In this document: positions 47,742 to 54,712 of the stretch, piece after piece | Layout of the letters: each line of letters opens with the position of its first letter | Position numbering within the stretch: the stretch's first letter is position 1 | The notes under the pieces: generated by a model | Database searches by the model: none | The model's input: only the letters and a program-made list of their open reading frames with translations | What the model was told of the DNA's origin: nothing | Position numbers and translations under genes: made by a program | Assembly: GCA_045106815.1 (NCBI GenBank) | Contig: JBGCFG010000012.1 | Span: forward strand, 8,609 to 72,608 | Reading direction: 5' to 3' | Length of the DNA: 64,000 nt | DNA from: JAUIAI01 sp045106815 | GTDB lineage: Bacteria > Pseudomonadota > Gammaproteobacteria > Burkholderiales > Burkholderiaceae_E

Positions 47742-47941
47742 GATTCGGCGAGAGCTGGGGGCTTTGGTTGGGGGGAAAGGCTGCGGTCCGGCTGCGCCGG
47801 ACTCCCCGGCGTTTGAGTTTTGACCGGGGGTCTGGCAGAACTCGCTTCGCTCAGACATGCTGCCAGCCTTATCCCCGGTCAAAACTCAAACGCCGGCTTG
47901 CCTTCATTCCCCCTGACCCAAGCCCCTGCCCTCGCCGAATC
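47742..47941 (-). repeat. Composite palindromic element A (200 bp)
   Basis: Nested inverted-repeat element, read here on the minus strand to match element B. Order: outer arm 47909-47941 (33 nt), 12-nt linker with AGGCAAG, inner stem arm 47873-47896 (24 nt), 43-nt core 47830-47872, inner arm 47806-47829 (24 nt), 30-nt linker 47776-47805 holding hairpin GTCCGGC-GCA-GCCGGAC, outer arm 47742-47775 (34 nt). The inner stem is a perfect 24-bp match. The outer arms match perfectly over 11 bp at the ends and then only partly. The core has its own CTGGCAG/CTGCCAG stem and the GCGAAGC mini-hairpin sequence. It starts 30 bp after the gltD stop. A frame through it encodes peptide only as a by-product of the repeat. 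Confidence 0.9.
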
Positions 47942-48034
47942 TAGTTGCGGCTGTTGACTGCAGGTAGGCAATGGGAATTGCTGGGCACACCAAATGTGTT
48001 GATTGTTCTTCGCGCAATCCAATCGCTACATTGA

Positions 48035-48237
48035 ATTCGTCAGGGAGGCTGGGGGTTTAGAGCCAGGCGCATTCAGGCAAGCCAAGTTTGACGAGCAGAT
48101 GGGGGATCAGGCTGGCAGCATGGCTGAGCGAAGCGAGTTCTGCCAGACCCCCCATCTGCTCGTCAAACTTGGGGAGTCCGGCAAAGCCGGACCGCCGCCT
48201 TTCGCCTGGCTCTAAACCCCCAGCCTCCCTGACGAAT
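48035..48237 (+). repeat. Composite palindromic element B (203 bp)
   Basis: Second copy of the same architecture on the plus strand, 93 bp from element A and inverted to it. Outer arms 48035-48069 and 48203-48237 pair perfectly over 35 bp. Inner arms 48082-48105 and 48149-48172 pair perfectly over 24 bp. The 12-nt linker 48070-48081 carries AGGCAAG, the 43-nt core 48106-48148 differs from A at 2 positions, and the 30-nt linker 48173-48202 differs at 3 and forms GTCCGGC-AAA-GCCGGAC. The stem sequences are unrelated to those of A. It ends 62 bp before the amidase start. Besides A, B and the spacer, the 47713-48299 gap holds no gene. Confidence 0.92.
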
Positions 48238-48299
48238 GACTAACCCAAGCAACATGCTATTTTCAACATCAAACAAAACAATCAACAAGAGGCTTTGTC

Positions 48300-49697
48300 A
48301 TGAGTGAATTTGCGACGTTGTCGGCAGCGCAGATGAGTGCCGCGTTTGCGGCGAAAGAATTGTCGCCGGTGGCGGTGACGCAGGCTGTGCTTGATCGTAT
48401 GGCTAAGCTTGAGCCGGTGCTTAATGCGATGTACCTGATTAAGGCTGATGATGCATTGGCGAGCGCTAAGCTGGCCGAGGCGCGGTGGGCAAAGGGTGAG
48501 CCGCTCAGTGCCCTTGATGGCGTGCCGGTGACGGTTAAAGAGAATATTGATACGGCGGGTGACCCGACACCCAGCGGCACTGCTGCGACGCCGCTGACGC
48601 CCAAAGCCGTTGATGCGCCGCAGGCGGCGCGGCTGCGTGAAGCGGGTTGTGTATTGGTGGGTAAGACCGTAATGCCGGACTACGGCATGCTGTCTGCCGG
48701 GCTTTCTTCCATTCATGGGGTAACGCCAAATCCCTGGAATCTTGAGCGCAATACCTCGGGCTCTTCTTCGGGAGCAGGCTCTGCCGGCGCGGTTGGCTAT
48801 GGGCCTTTACACCTGGGGACTGACATTGGTGGGTCGGTGCGACTACCGGCGACGCATTGTGGTTTGTTTGGGCACAAGCCGAGTCTTGGTCGCGTGCCAG
48901 TTGATCCGCCGTTTCTTGGGCGTGCGACAGGCCCAATGACGCGCACGGTTACTGACTCGGCGATGTTGCTTGAAGTGCTGAGCCGGCCCGACAAGCGCGA
49001 TTACATGAGTCTGCCCTATCAGCCTGAAGCCTATGCTGAGAAGCTATCTCAACTCGAGGTCAAGGGCTTGCGGATTGGCCTCATCACAGACATGAACGCA
49101 GGTTTGTCGCCTGCTGATCCAGTCGTACAGGCTTGTCAGCAAGCCGCGGCTGCCCTAGAGAAGGCCGGAGCCATTGTTGAACCACAAGCCTCATTCCTGA
49201 CACCGGAGATGCTCGACGGCTGGTGTCAGTTTTTTGAGGCACGCTCTTACAACGACATCATGGCACTCGATGAACAAGCGCGGGGCAAGGTGTTGCCGTT
49301 TGTTGTGCGCTGGTGCACTCATCGCGCCGGTGGCTTTAGCGGTGCCGATGTGATGCATGGCTATATGCAGATCATGGCGATGCGCGAAGCAGCAGTGCGC
49401 ACCACCGCGCAGTATGACTTTTTGCTCTCGCCGGTTTCGCCTCTGCTGCCATTCGGCGTTAATGAGCATGCGCCGGGTGATGATCCTGAAAACGCGCTGC
49501 CGCATATTGCGTTTACCGTGGCCTATAACGTCAGTGAACAACCGGCGGCGTCGGTGAACTGGACCCATACGGCCGATGGCCTGCCGGTGGGTGTGCAGGT
49601 GATCGGTCAACGCTTTGATGATCTGAGGGTTTTGCAGTTAAGCCGACAGATTGAACAATTGCGTGGTCCGCAACTGCCGTTTCCTGAGCCAGGGTAG
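48300..49697 (+). CDS. Amidase signature family hydrolase
   Basis: The 465-aa enzyme has the Ser-cisSer-Lys triad: K80 in PVTVKENIDTAG, the cis-Ser in NTSGSSSGAGSA (about S155-S156) and the nucleophile S179 in LGTDIGGSVRLPA. Length and order are typical of cytoplasmic amidases acting on small amides; it could also resemble the GatA fold, but no gatB/gatC is near and it lacks GatA-specific context. AAGAGG precedes the ATG. Substrate unknown. It follows palindromic element B and converges with the DUF3179 gene. Confidence 0.88.
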   Translation: MSEFATLSAAQMSAAFAAKELSPVAVTQAVLDRMAKLEPVLNAMYLIKADDALASAKLAEARWAKGEPLSALDGVPVTVKENIDTAGDPTPSGTAATPLTPKAVDAPQAARLREAGCVLVGKTVMPDYGMLSAGLSSIHGVTPNPWNLERNTSGSSSGAGSAGAVGYGPLHLGTDIGGSVRLPATHCGLFGHKPSLGRVPVDPPFLGRATGPMTRTVTDSAMLLEVLSRPDKRDYMSLPYQPEAYAEKLSQLEVKGLRIGLITDMNAGLSPADPVVQACQQAAAALEKAGAIVEPQASFLTPEMLDGWCQFFEARSYNDIMALDEQARGKVLPFVVRWCTHRAGGFSGADVMHGYMQIMAMREAAVRTTAQYDFLLSPVSPLLPFGVNEHAPGDDPENALPHIAFTVAYNVSEQPAASVNWTHTADGLPVGVQVIGQRFDDLRVLQLSRQIEQLRGPQLPFPEPG

Positions 49698-49717
49698 CCA
49701 GCGCCAACCCTGCCGGC

Positions 49718-50653
49718 TTACTTCGCGCCGGCCCGATAGACCTCGGTTTCCGGGTGAAACGCATGCCAGGCAAACCAGAACGCAATCAGAGCAGTGAGTT
49801 CCTCGCCGTTTTCATCGTAGGCGCGTGCACTGTTGCTCAGTTCGTCATAGCTAATGAGTACCGGTTTGCCGTTGAGGGTGTCTTTGACAGTGGTGGCGGC
49901 TTTGCGCAGCTCTACGAAGGGCCAGGCCTTACGGGCAGACCCGTCACTCAAACCTAATACGAGTTCTTTGGGATGAAAATCTTCGGCTGACTCCCGGACA
50001 TCGAATAGCAATCTGTCATTGTCTTCGTAGCCGGCATAAGGATTACGAAGGTAGTCTCTTGAAAAGCCGGTGTCGGTTGAGAGCACGACGGTATTGGGAT
50101 GGCGGGATCGCCAGTCCTGCCAGGTGGTGTTCCAGGTGTTGATGGTTTGCAGCGTGCGCCCTTTGTGCGGGCCGTTCACGCTCGTCGCGATAATCTGACT
50201 CCAGAGCGACTCGCTTTGTTTGTCATACAACAGCACATCGCTGTTATAGAGCAGGCCCGATACACCAAATGTTAGTGTTTTGTCGTCAATAACGGGAGAG
50301 AAACTCATGCCGGTGCCGCAGAGCGGGCAAAACGTGACGAGTACGGGCGTATTGCCAATGCGGTCGTTGACAATCTCGTGCCAGTTCAAAATCGAGATCG
50401 GGTAGGCGCGTGCAATGCCCTCAACCAGTACGCCGAGTACCCGGTCTTTGGGTTTTAGAAAGTCAGCTTCACCTTCCGTCACGAATTTTGGATTGTTGAG
50501 CGCTGGAATGCCGTCCCTTGGCGGGCCGCCGTGCTGGATCTCGGCTGGTGGGACAGACGCATCATCCAGCTTGAAGCCGTTTAGTTCGCGCGCTTGCAAG
50601 GGCAGCGCGGCGAGCAAAGCAAGGGTGATGACTAAGAGCAGGGGTCTGGTCAT
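49718..50653 (-). CDS. DUF3179 domain protein, exported
   Basis: I chose ATG 50653 because of the GAGAT upstream; ATG 50668 has no ribosome-binding site. The 311-aa product has a signal peptide (MTRPLLLVITLALLAALPLQ, cut after A-R-E region near 21). The core shows the DUF3179 hallmarks ARAYPISILNWHEIVND, TFCPLCGTGMSFSP with a CxxC pair, and LYNSDVLLYDKQSESLWSQ. The CxxC may bind metal or be redox-active, but the function of this family is not known to me. Confidence 0.85.
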   Translation of the reverse strand: MTRPLLLVITLALLAALPLQARELNGFKLDDASVPPAEIQHGGPPRDGIPALNNPKFVTEGEADFLKPKDRVLGVLVEGIARAYPISILNWHEIVNDRIGNTPVLVTFCPLCGTGMSFSPVIDDKTLTFGVSGLLYNSDVLLYDKQSESLWSQIIATSVNGPHKGRTLQTINTWNTTWQDWRSRHPNTVVLSTDTGFSRDYLRNPYAGYEDNDRLLFDVRESAEDFHPKELVLGLSDGSARKAWPFVELRKAATTVKDTLNGKPVLISYDELSNSARAYDENGEELTALIAFWFAWHAFHPETEVYRAGAK

Positions 50654-50770
50654 TGAAATCTCGAGCATTTATGGGGGCGGGCAACAGAACAAGCAACGGG
50701 GCAACACGCGGGGAAAGGGCAACACACCGGGAAACTCGCAGAGTGACAAGCGCGCTAGCGACCGAAGCCC

Positions 50771-51232
50771 CTATTCAGGTCTAACGCGGTACATCCCCGA
50801 GCCGCTGACGGTCAGCACCGTTTCGTTGTGTTGATTCAGGACACACTGTTCAGCCACTACAAAGCCCCGATCGGGTTTACTCTTGGATCGGCGCGTCGAA
50901 ATGATCTTCACTTGAGTCCGCAAGCGGTCCCCCGGCCTGACTGGGACGAGCCACTTGATGCCGTCGAGCCCGGGCGAACCCATACTCGCCAGCGGCGAGA
51001 TGTAGTGATCCACCAGCATTCGCATCATGACTGAACAAGTCATCCAGCCACTGGCAACGAGGCCGCCGAAATGACTGTTGGCCGCGGCTTGGTGATCGAG
51101 ATGAAAGGATTGCGGGTCGTATTGACGAGCAAAGGTCAGAATTTCTTCTTCCGTAACCAGGTAGTCGCCAAACTCAAACTGTTCACCTGCCTGGTAATCC
51201 TGAAAATAGCGTTCTTTGAGAGGAATCATCAT
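50771..51232 (-). CDS. MaoC-like (R)-specific enoyl-CoA hydratase
   Basis: Start ATG 51232 (MMIPLKERYFQDYQAGEQFE), 153 aa, a single hot-dog domain; a longer open frame upstream has no family similarity. The catalytic pair is D39 and H44 in RQYDPQSFHLD, followed by HFGGLVASGWMTCSVMMRML. WLVPVRPGDRLRTQVKIIST supports a hydratase-type MaoC domain. It would hydrate enoyl-CoA thioesters or a related substrate. It is divergent from apt. Confidence 0.87.
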   Translation of the reverse strand: MMIPLKERYFQDYQAGEQFEFGDYLVTEEEILTFARQYDPQSFHLDHQAAANSHFGGLVASGWMTCSVMMRMLVDHYISPLASMGSPGLDGIKWLVPVRPGDRLRTQVKIISTRRSKSKPDRGFVVAEQCVLNQHNETVLTVSGSGMYRVRPE

Positions 51233-51369
51233 GGGGTACTCGTTGGGGGCTCTTTGGAGTCTCGTGGGAATCACTTTCTGAAGCTTAGCGGGGTTGGGCC
51301 GTACCGACAGACAAGTCCTCATATCCCCACACCCACGGCAAGCTTGGCGTCCTGGTGTATCTTGGACAT

Positions 51370-51951
51370 ATGTCTGCAAAGCCCATGGACGACATTCGTC
51401 TGAAAAACAGCCCACTGAACACTGACTTTTTGAAGTCAGAAATTCGTAATGTGCCGGACTGGCCTGAGCCTGGCGTGATCTTTCGCGACATTACGCCCTT
51501 GCTTCAGAACCCGCGTACGCTGCGCGTGCTGGTTGACCTGTTTGTTCATCGTTACATGAACACCGGCCTGAATTTAGTGGCCGGCATTGACGCACGCGGG
51601 TTCATCCTTGGCTCGATCGTGGCATACGAACTAAACCTGGGGTTTATCCCCGTCCGAAAGAAGGGCAAGCTGCCATTCGAAACAATTGCCCAGGAGTACG
51701 AACTTGAGTACGGCAGCGCCACGGTTGAAATGCATGCTGATGCGTGTCGCCCTGGTGATCGCGTGCTGCTCATAGATGATCTCATCGCAACCGGCGGCAC
51801 GATGATGGCTGCAAAAGCTTTGTTGGAGCGTCTTGGCGCAGAAATAGTTGAAGGCGCCGCTATTGTAGATTTGCCCGAGTTGGGCGGTTCTGACAAGCTA
51901 CGCGCGGCTGGCCTGGCGCTCAATGTCCTCGTCTCTTTTGATGGTCACTGA
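51370..51951 (+). CDS. apt: Adenine phosphoribosyltransferase
   Basis: Salvages adenine to AMP with PRPP. ATG 51370 (MSAKPMDDIRLKNSP) gives 193 aa; ATG 51385 and GTG 51355 are possible. Substrate segments are IRNVPDWPEPGVIFRDITPL, AGIDARGFILGSIVA, RKKGKLPFET, and the PRPP loop VLLIDDLIATGGTM. hslR starts 11 bp after it, so they may be co-transcribed. Confidence 0.94.
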   Translation: MSAKPMDDIRLKNSPLNTDFLKSEIRNVPDWPEPGVIFRDITPLLQNPRTLRVLVDLFVHRYMNTGLNLVAGIDARGFILGSIVAYELNLGFIPVRKKGKLPFETIAQEYELEYGSATVEMHADACRPGDRVLLIDDLIATGGTMMAAKALLERLGAEIVEGAAIVDLPELGGSDKLRAAGLALNVLVSFDGH

Positions 51952-51962
51952 ATCACTCAAGC

Positions 51963-52382
51963 ATGACAACACCCGAACCTCAGCAGGCAGAAATCAGAGT
52001 CGACAAATGGTTGTGGGCGGCGCGTTTTTTCAAGACTCGGTCACTGGCGCAAACAGCTTTGGAAAATGGCCGTGTCCTAGTCGACGGTGAGCGGGTTAAG
52101 CGCTCTCGCACCATTCAAATCGGCCAGAAGGTTTGGCTCAGAACCGGTCACATCGAGCGAACCGTGGTGGTGCTTGGTGTCTCGGCTAACCGAGGGTCTG
52201 CGCCTGTTGCACAGACTCTGTATGAAGAAACCGAGGAATCGGTTGCGAATCGTCAGGCGCAGCGCGATAAGCGCCGCCTATTTGTCGATCCGGCTTCCGC
52301 GATTGCCGCCGGCAGACCCACCAAGCGTGACAGGCGGCGCATTCATGAGCTTCAGGGAGGGGCTGCTGATGATCTGGACTAA
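51963..52382 (+). CDS. hslR: Ribosome-associated heat-shock protein Hsp15 (S4 domain)
   Basis: The 139-aa RNA-binding protein rescues stalled 50S subunits carrying peptidyl-tRNA in E. coli. The S4 domain reads RVDKWLWAARFFKTRSLAQT, then GRVLVDGERVKRSRTIQIGQ. The C-terminus is basic and Arg/Lys-rich (RPTKRDRRRIHELQGG), like Hsp15. It overlaps the histidine phosphatase gene by 14 bp. Confidence 0.9.
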   Translation: MTTPEPQQAEIRVDKWLWAARFFKTRSLAQTALENGRVLVDGERVKRSRTIQIGQKVWLRTGHIERTVVVLGVSANRGSAPVAQTLYEETEESVANRQAQRDKRRLFVDPASAIAAGRPTKRDRRRIHELQGGAADDLD

Positions 52383-52980
52383 AGTCATTTTGCGACCTGC
52401 GCAAACAGCGCTGCTGGCATTGTTGTTGCTGTTTGGATCGGCCGTCTCGGCCCAGTCAGTGCCTGAACTCAGCGTTAAAGATGCCGCGAAGCGGCTTGCC
52501 AACGGCGGCTATATCCTGATGATGCGCCACTCCCGTACTGTGCCTGGCACCGGTGACCCGCCTGGCTTCAAGCTCAAAAAGTGCGACACGCAGCGAAATT
52601 TGTCTGAGGCCGGGCGGCAGCAGGCCATCGCTTTAGGGCGAGCATTTGCTGAGGCCAATATTCCACTCGCTGAAGTTCGCCACAGCCAATGGTGCCGGTG
52701 TCGCGACACCGCCTGGCTGGCGTTTGGTAAAGCCATCCCCGTCACTGACCTCAAAGCCCTCAATTCAACTTTTGCTGGTCAGGGCGACCCCGCCGCCCAA
52801 CAGGCCGCTCTGAAAGAGCAAGCCGCTGCGCTCACAACAGGCACCAATGTGATGTGGGTGACCCACCAGGTCATCGTGAGTGGGGCGACCGGTCTATGGA
52901 CTTCGCAGGGTGATGTATTGGCTACACAACTCGTTGATGGCGAGTTCGTTGTCAGATTTCGAATTCCGGTGAGTGACTAG
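52369..52980 (+). CDS. Exported histidine phosphatase family protein
   Basis: The 203-aa product starts at ATG 52369, with AGGGAGGGG 6 nt before it, inside the end of hslR. The signal peptide is hydrophobic (TALLALLLLFGSAVSAQS). The family motif reads ILMMRHSRTVPGTGDPP, with RHS rather than the usual RHG. Further marks are NLSEAGRQQAIALGRAFAEA, SQWCRCRDTA and a second His in MWVTHQVIVSG. It is probably a periplasmic phosphatase or phosphomutase-like protein with unknown substrate. Confidence 0.78.
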   Translation: MIWTKVILRPAQTALLALLLLFGSAVSAQSVPELSVKDAAKRLANGGYILMMRHSRTVPGTGDPPGFKLKKCDTQRNLSEAGRQQAIALGRAFAEANIPLAEVRHSQWCRCRDTAWLAFGKAIPVTDLKALNSTFAGQGDPAAQQAALKEQAAALTTGTNVMWVTHQVIVSGATGLWTSQGDVLATQLVDGEFVVRFRIPVSD

Positions 52981-52999
52981 CCGGTTGGGGAGTAATGCT

Positions 53000-53749
53000 A
53001 TGCAAGCGCCAGTGGTGCTCATTACAGGAGGCTCGCGGGGCATCGGCGCAGCCGTCGCGCTGCAGTCAGCAAAGGCGGGCTATGACGTCGTACTCACTTA
53101 CCAGACTGAGCAAGCGCCTGCCGATGCAATCTGTGACCAGATCACTGCCCTGGGCCGTCGGGCACTTGCGCTCAAGGCAGATGTTGCCCGCGAAGCCGAT
53201 GTGCTGGCAGTGTATGCCGCGCTGGATGAGCAGTTTGGACGGCTTGATGCCCTGGTCAACAATGCCGGAACCGTTGAGCCTGCTCAGCCCTTCCATGAGT
53301 ACTCTGCCCAGCGAATTGAGCGTCTGCTCTCGGTGAACATTCTCGGGGCTTTTCTGGTCGCGCGGGAGGCGGTTAAGCGCCTCTCGATTGACCTGGGCGG
53401 GCGTGGCGGCAGTATTGTCAATATTTCATCGGTCGCAGCCAAACTGGGCGCTCCCAATGAGTACATCGACTATGCAGCCACCAAAGGTGCGCTCGATACG
53501 CTGACGGTCGGGCTGGCTAAAGAACTGGCTGGCCAGGGCGTGCGGGTTAACTCGGTACGGCCCGGGCTTATAGATACTGAGATTCACGCTCGAGGCGGGC
53601 GCCCGGAAAGAATCGCCCAGTTATCTCCCTCGCTGCCATTCGGGCGCGCAGGTACACCTGACGAGGTTGCCACTGGGGTGCTCTACCTGATGTCGCCAGA
53701 AGCCAGTTATGTCTCAGGCACTTTGCTAGATATTGCCGGTGCCCGCTAG
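53000..53749 (+). CDS. Short-chain dehydrogenase/reductase (FabG-like)
   Basis: ATG 53000 follows GGGGAG by 7 nt, giving 249 aa. A classical SDR: TGGSRGIGAAVALQ for NAD(P) binding, NNAG motif (LVNNAGTVEP), IVNISSVAAKLG with the catalytic Ser, and Y-A-A-T-K at the active site (YIDYAATKGALD). The PG motif is RPGLIDTEIH. The R in GGSRGIG favours NADPH. It is most like 3-oxoacyl-ACP reductase homologues; the true substrate is unknown. Confidence 0.88.
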   Translation: MQAPVVLITGGSRGIGAAVALQSAKAGYDVVLTYQTEQAPADAICDQITALGRRALALKADVAREADVLAVYAALDEQFGRLDALVNNAGTVEPAQPFHEYSAQRIERLLSVNILGAFLVAREAVKRLSIDLGGRGGSIVNISSVAAKLGAPNEYIDYAATKGALDTLTVGLAKELAGQGVRVNSVRPGLIDTEIHARGGRPERIAQLSPSLPFGRAGTPDEVATGVLYLMSPEASYVSGTLLDIAGAR

Positions 53750-53828
53750 GCGCTTAGGCTTTTCAAGACCTGGGCCTGAAGTGGCTGAAGCCTGAGCGGA
53801 GCGTGCTGCCCGACTCAGGCATTTCTGA

Positions 53829-54344
53829 TTAAAACGGAATGTCGTCGTCCATGTCGTCAAAGTTAGGCGCCGGGCGACTCCCGCCACCGCCACCGCCCCC
53901 ACCGCCGCGGTTACCGCCTCCACCGCCGCCGCCGTAGTTTCCGCCACCACCGCCACCACCACCACCGCCGTAGCCACCACCACCACTACCACCACCGCCG
54001 CCCATGTCATCGCGGCCGCCAAGCATCTGCATCTGGTCACCGATGATTTCGGTCGTCCAGCGGTCTTTGCCTTCTTTGTCCTGCCATTTGCGCGTCTGTA
54101 GGCGACCCTCAACATAAATTGAGCGTCCCTTCTTGAGGTACTCGCCCGCAATCTCGGCCAGGCGGTTGTAAAACACCACCCGGTGCCATTCGGTCTCTTC
54201 GCGGCGCTCGCCGCTTTCTTTGTCTTTCCAGTTGCGCGAGGTCGCAATGTTGACATTGCAGATTGCCCCGCCATTGGGTGAGTACCGGGTTTCCGGGTCA
54301 CGGCCCAGATTGCCGACCAAAATCACCTTATTCACTGATGCCAT
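53829..54344 (-). CDS. ssb: Single-stranded DNA-binding protein
   Basis: Coats single-stranded DNA in replication, repair and recombination. It has 171 aa. The OB fold (residues 1-110) starts MASVNKVILVGNLGRDPETR and contains ATSRNWKDKESGERREETEW and KKGRSIYVEGRLQTRKWQD. The linker (about 113-160) is nearly all Gly with a few Tyr/Asn/Arg, coded by a GC-rich GGT/GGC tract. The conserved acidic partner-binding tail MDDDIPF is intact. Confidence 0.96.
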   Translation of the reverse strand: MASVNKVILVGNLGRDPETRYSPNGGAICNVNIATSRNWKDKESGERREETEWHRVVFYNRLAEIAGEYLKKGRSIYVEGRLQTRKWQDKEGKDRWTTEIIGDQMQMLGGRDDMGGGGGSGGGGYGGGGGGGGGGNYGGGGGGGNRGGGGGGGGGSRPAPNFDDMDDDIPF

Positions 54345-54712
54345 CTAGAACTCCTCGCATTAGGTGCAGGGAACGAATGATAGCGGTTGCTGGGGCGCTT
54401 TGTTCTGTGCTCGACCAGCCCAAAGGCTGATCCGTGAAGCTAGCGTTCTGAGGGCCGCGCGGGGCCCGGCTGGCAGGGCACATGCGCACCCTGCCACAAG
54501 ACGACACCAAAAGACCAGGCTCTGGCTGGACCTTCGCGTTAGACTTACCGGTTGCCCTTTTCAACCACGTGATCGCATGCCTGTTGTCTCGCTAATTGCT
54601 TTTGTCCCGATTGATGCCGCGGTTTCACCTAGAGCTACCGCCCATTCTTTAGCTTTCAGGCGCGGCTGCCCGCTGGTTGCCGGGCAAATCTGCGTATTGC
54701 CGGTCAGCCGTC
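54345..54712. other. Gap between ssb and uvrA
   Basis: Divergent control region. I see a -10-like TATCAT for ssb (minus strand, near 54375-54380) without a convincing -35, and no gene. No LexA-type box was recognised. Confidence 0.4.

Noticed and set aside
47691..47882. Open frame on the minus strand through element A, encoding a peptide with SERSEFCQTP
   Set aside because: The frame is the translation of the conserved core module; the same peptide appears from element B because the DNA is conserved. The rest of the frame does not match and there is no ribosome-binding site.
48003..48215. Open frame on the plus strand through element B
   Set aside because: Same reason: repeat sequence read as protein, stem parts give unrelated residues.
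50690..50740. Short repeated string GGGCAACAC near the DUF3179 start
   Set aside because: Only two imperfect copies in GC-rich intergenic DNA; no clear structure.
53880..54005. GC-rich triplet-like tract as a possible repeat element
   Set aside because: It encodes the Gly-rich linker of SSB in frame and is explained by that.
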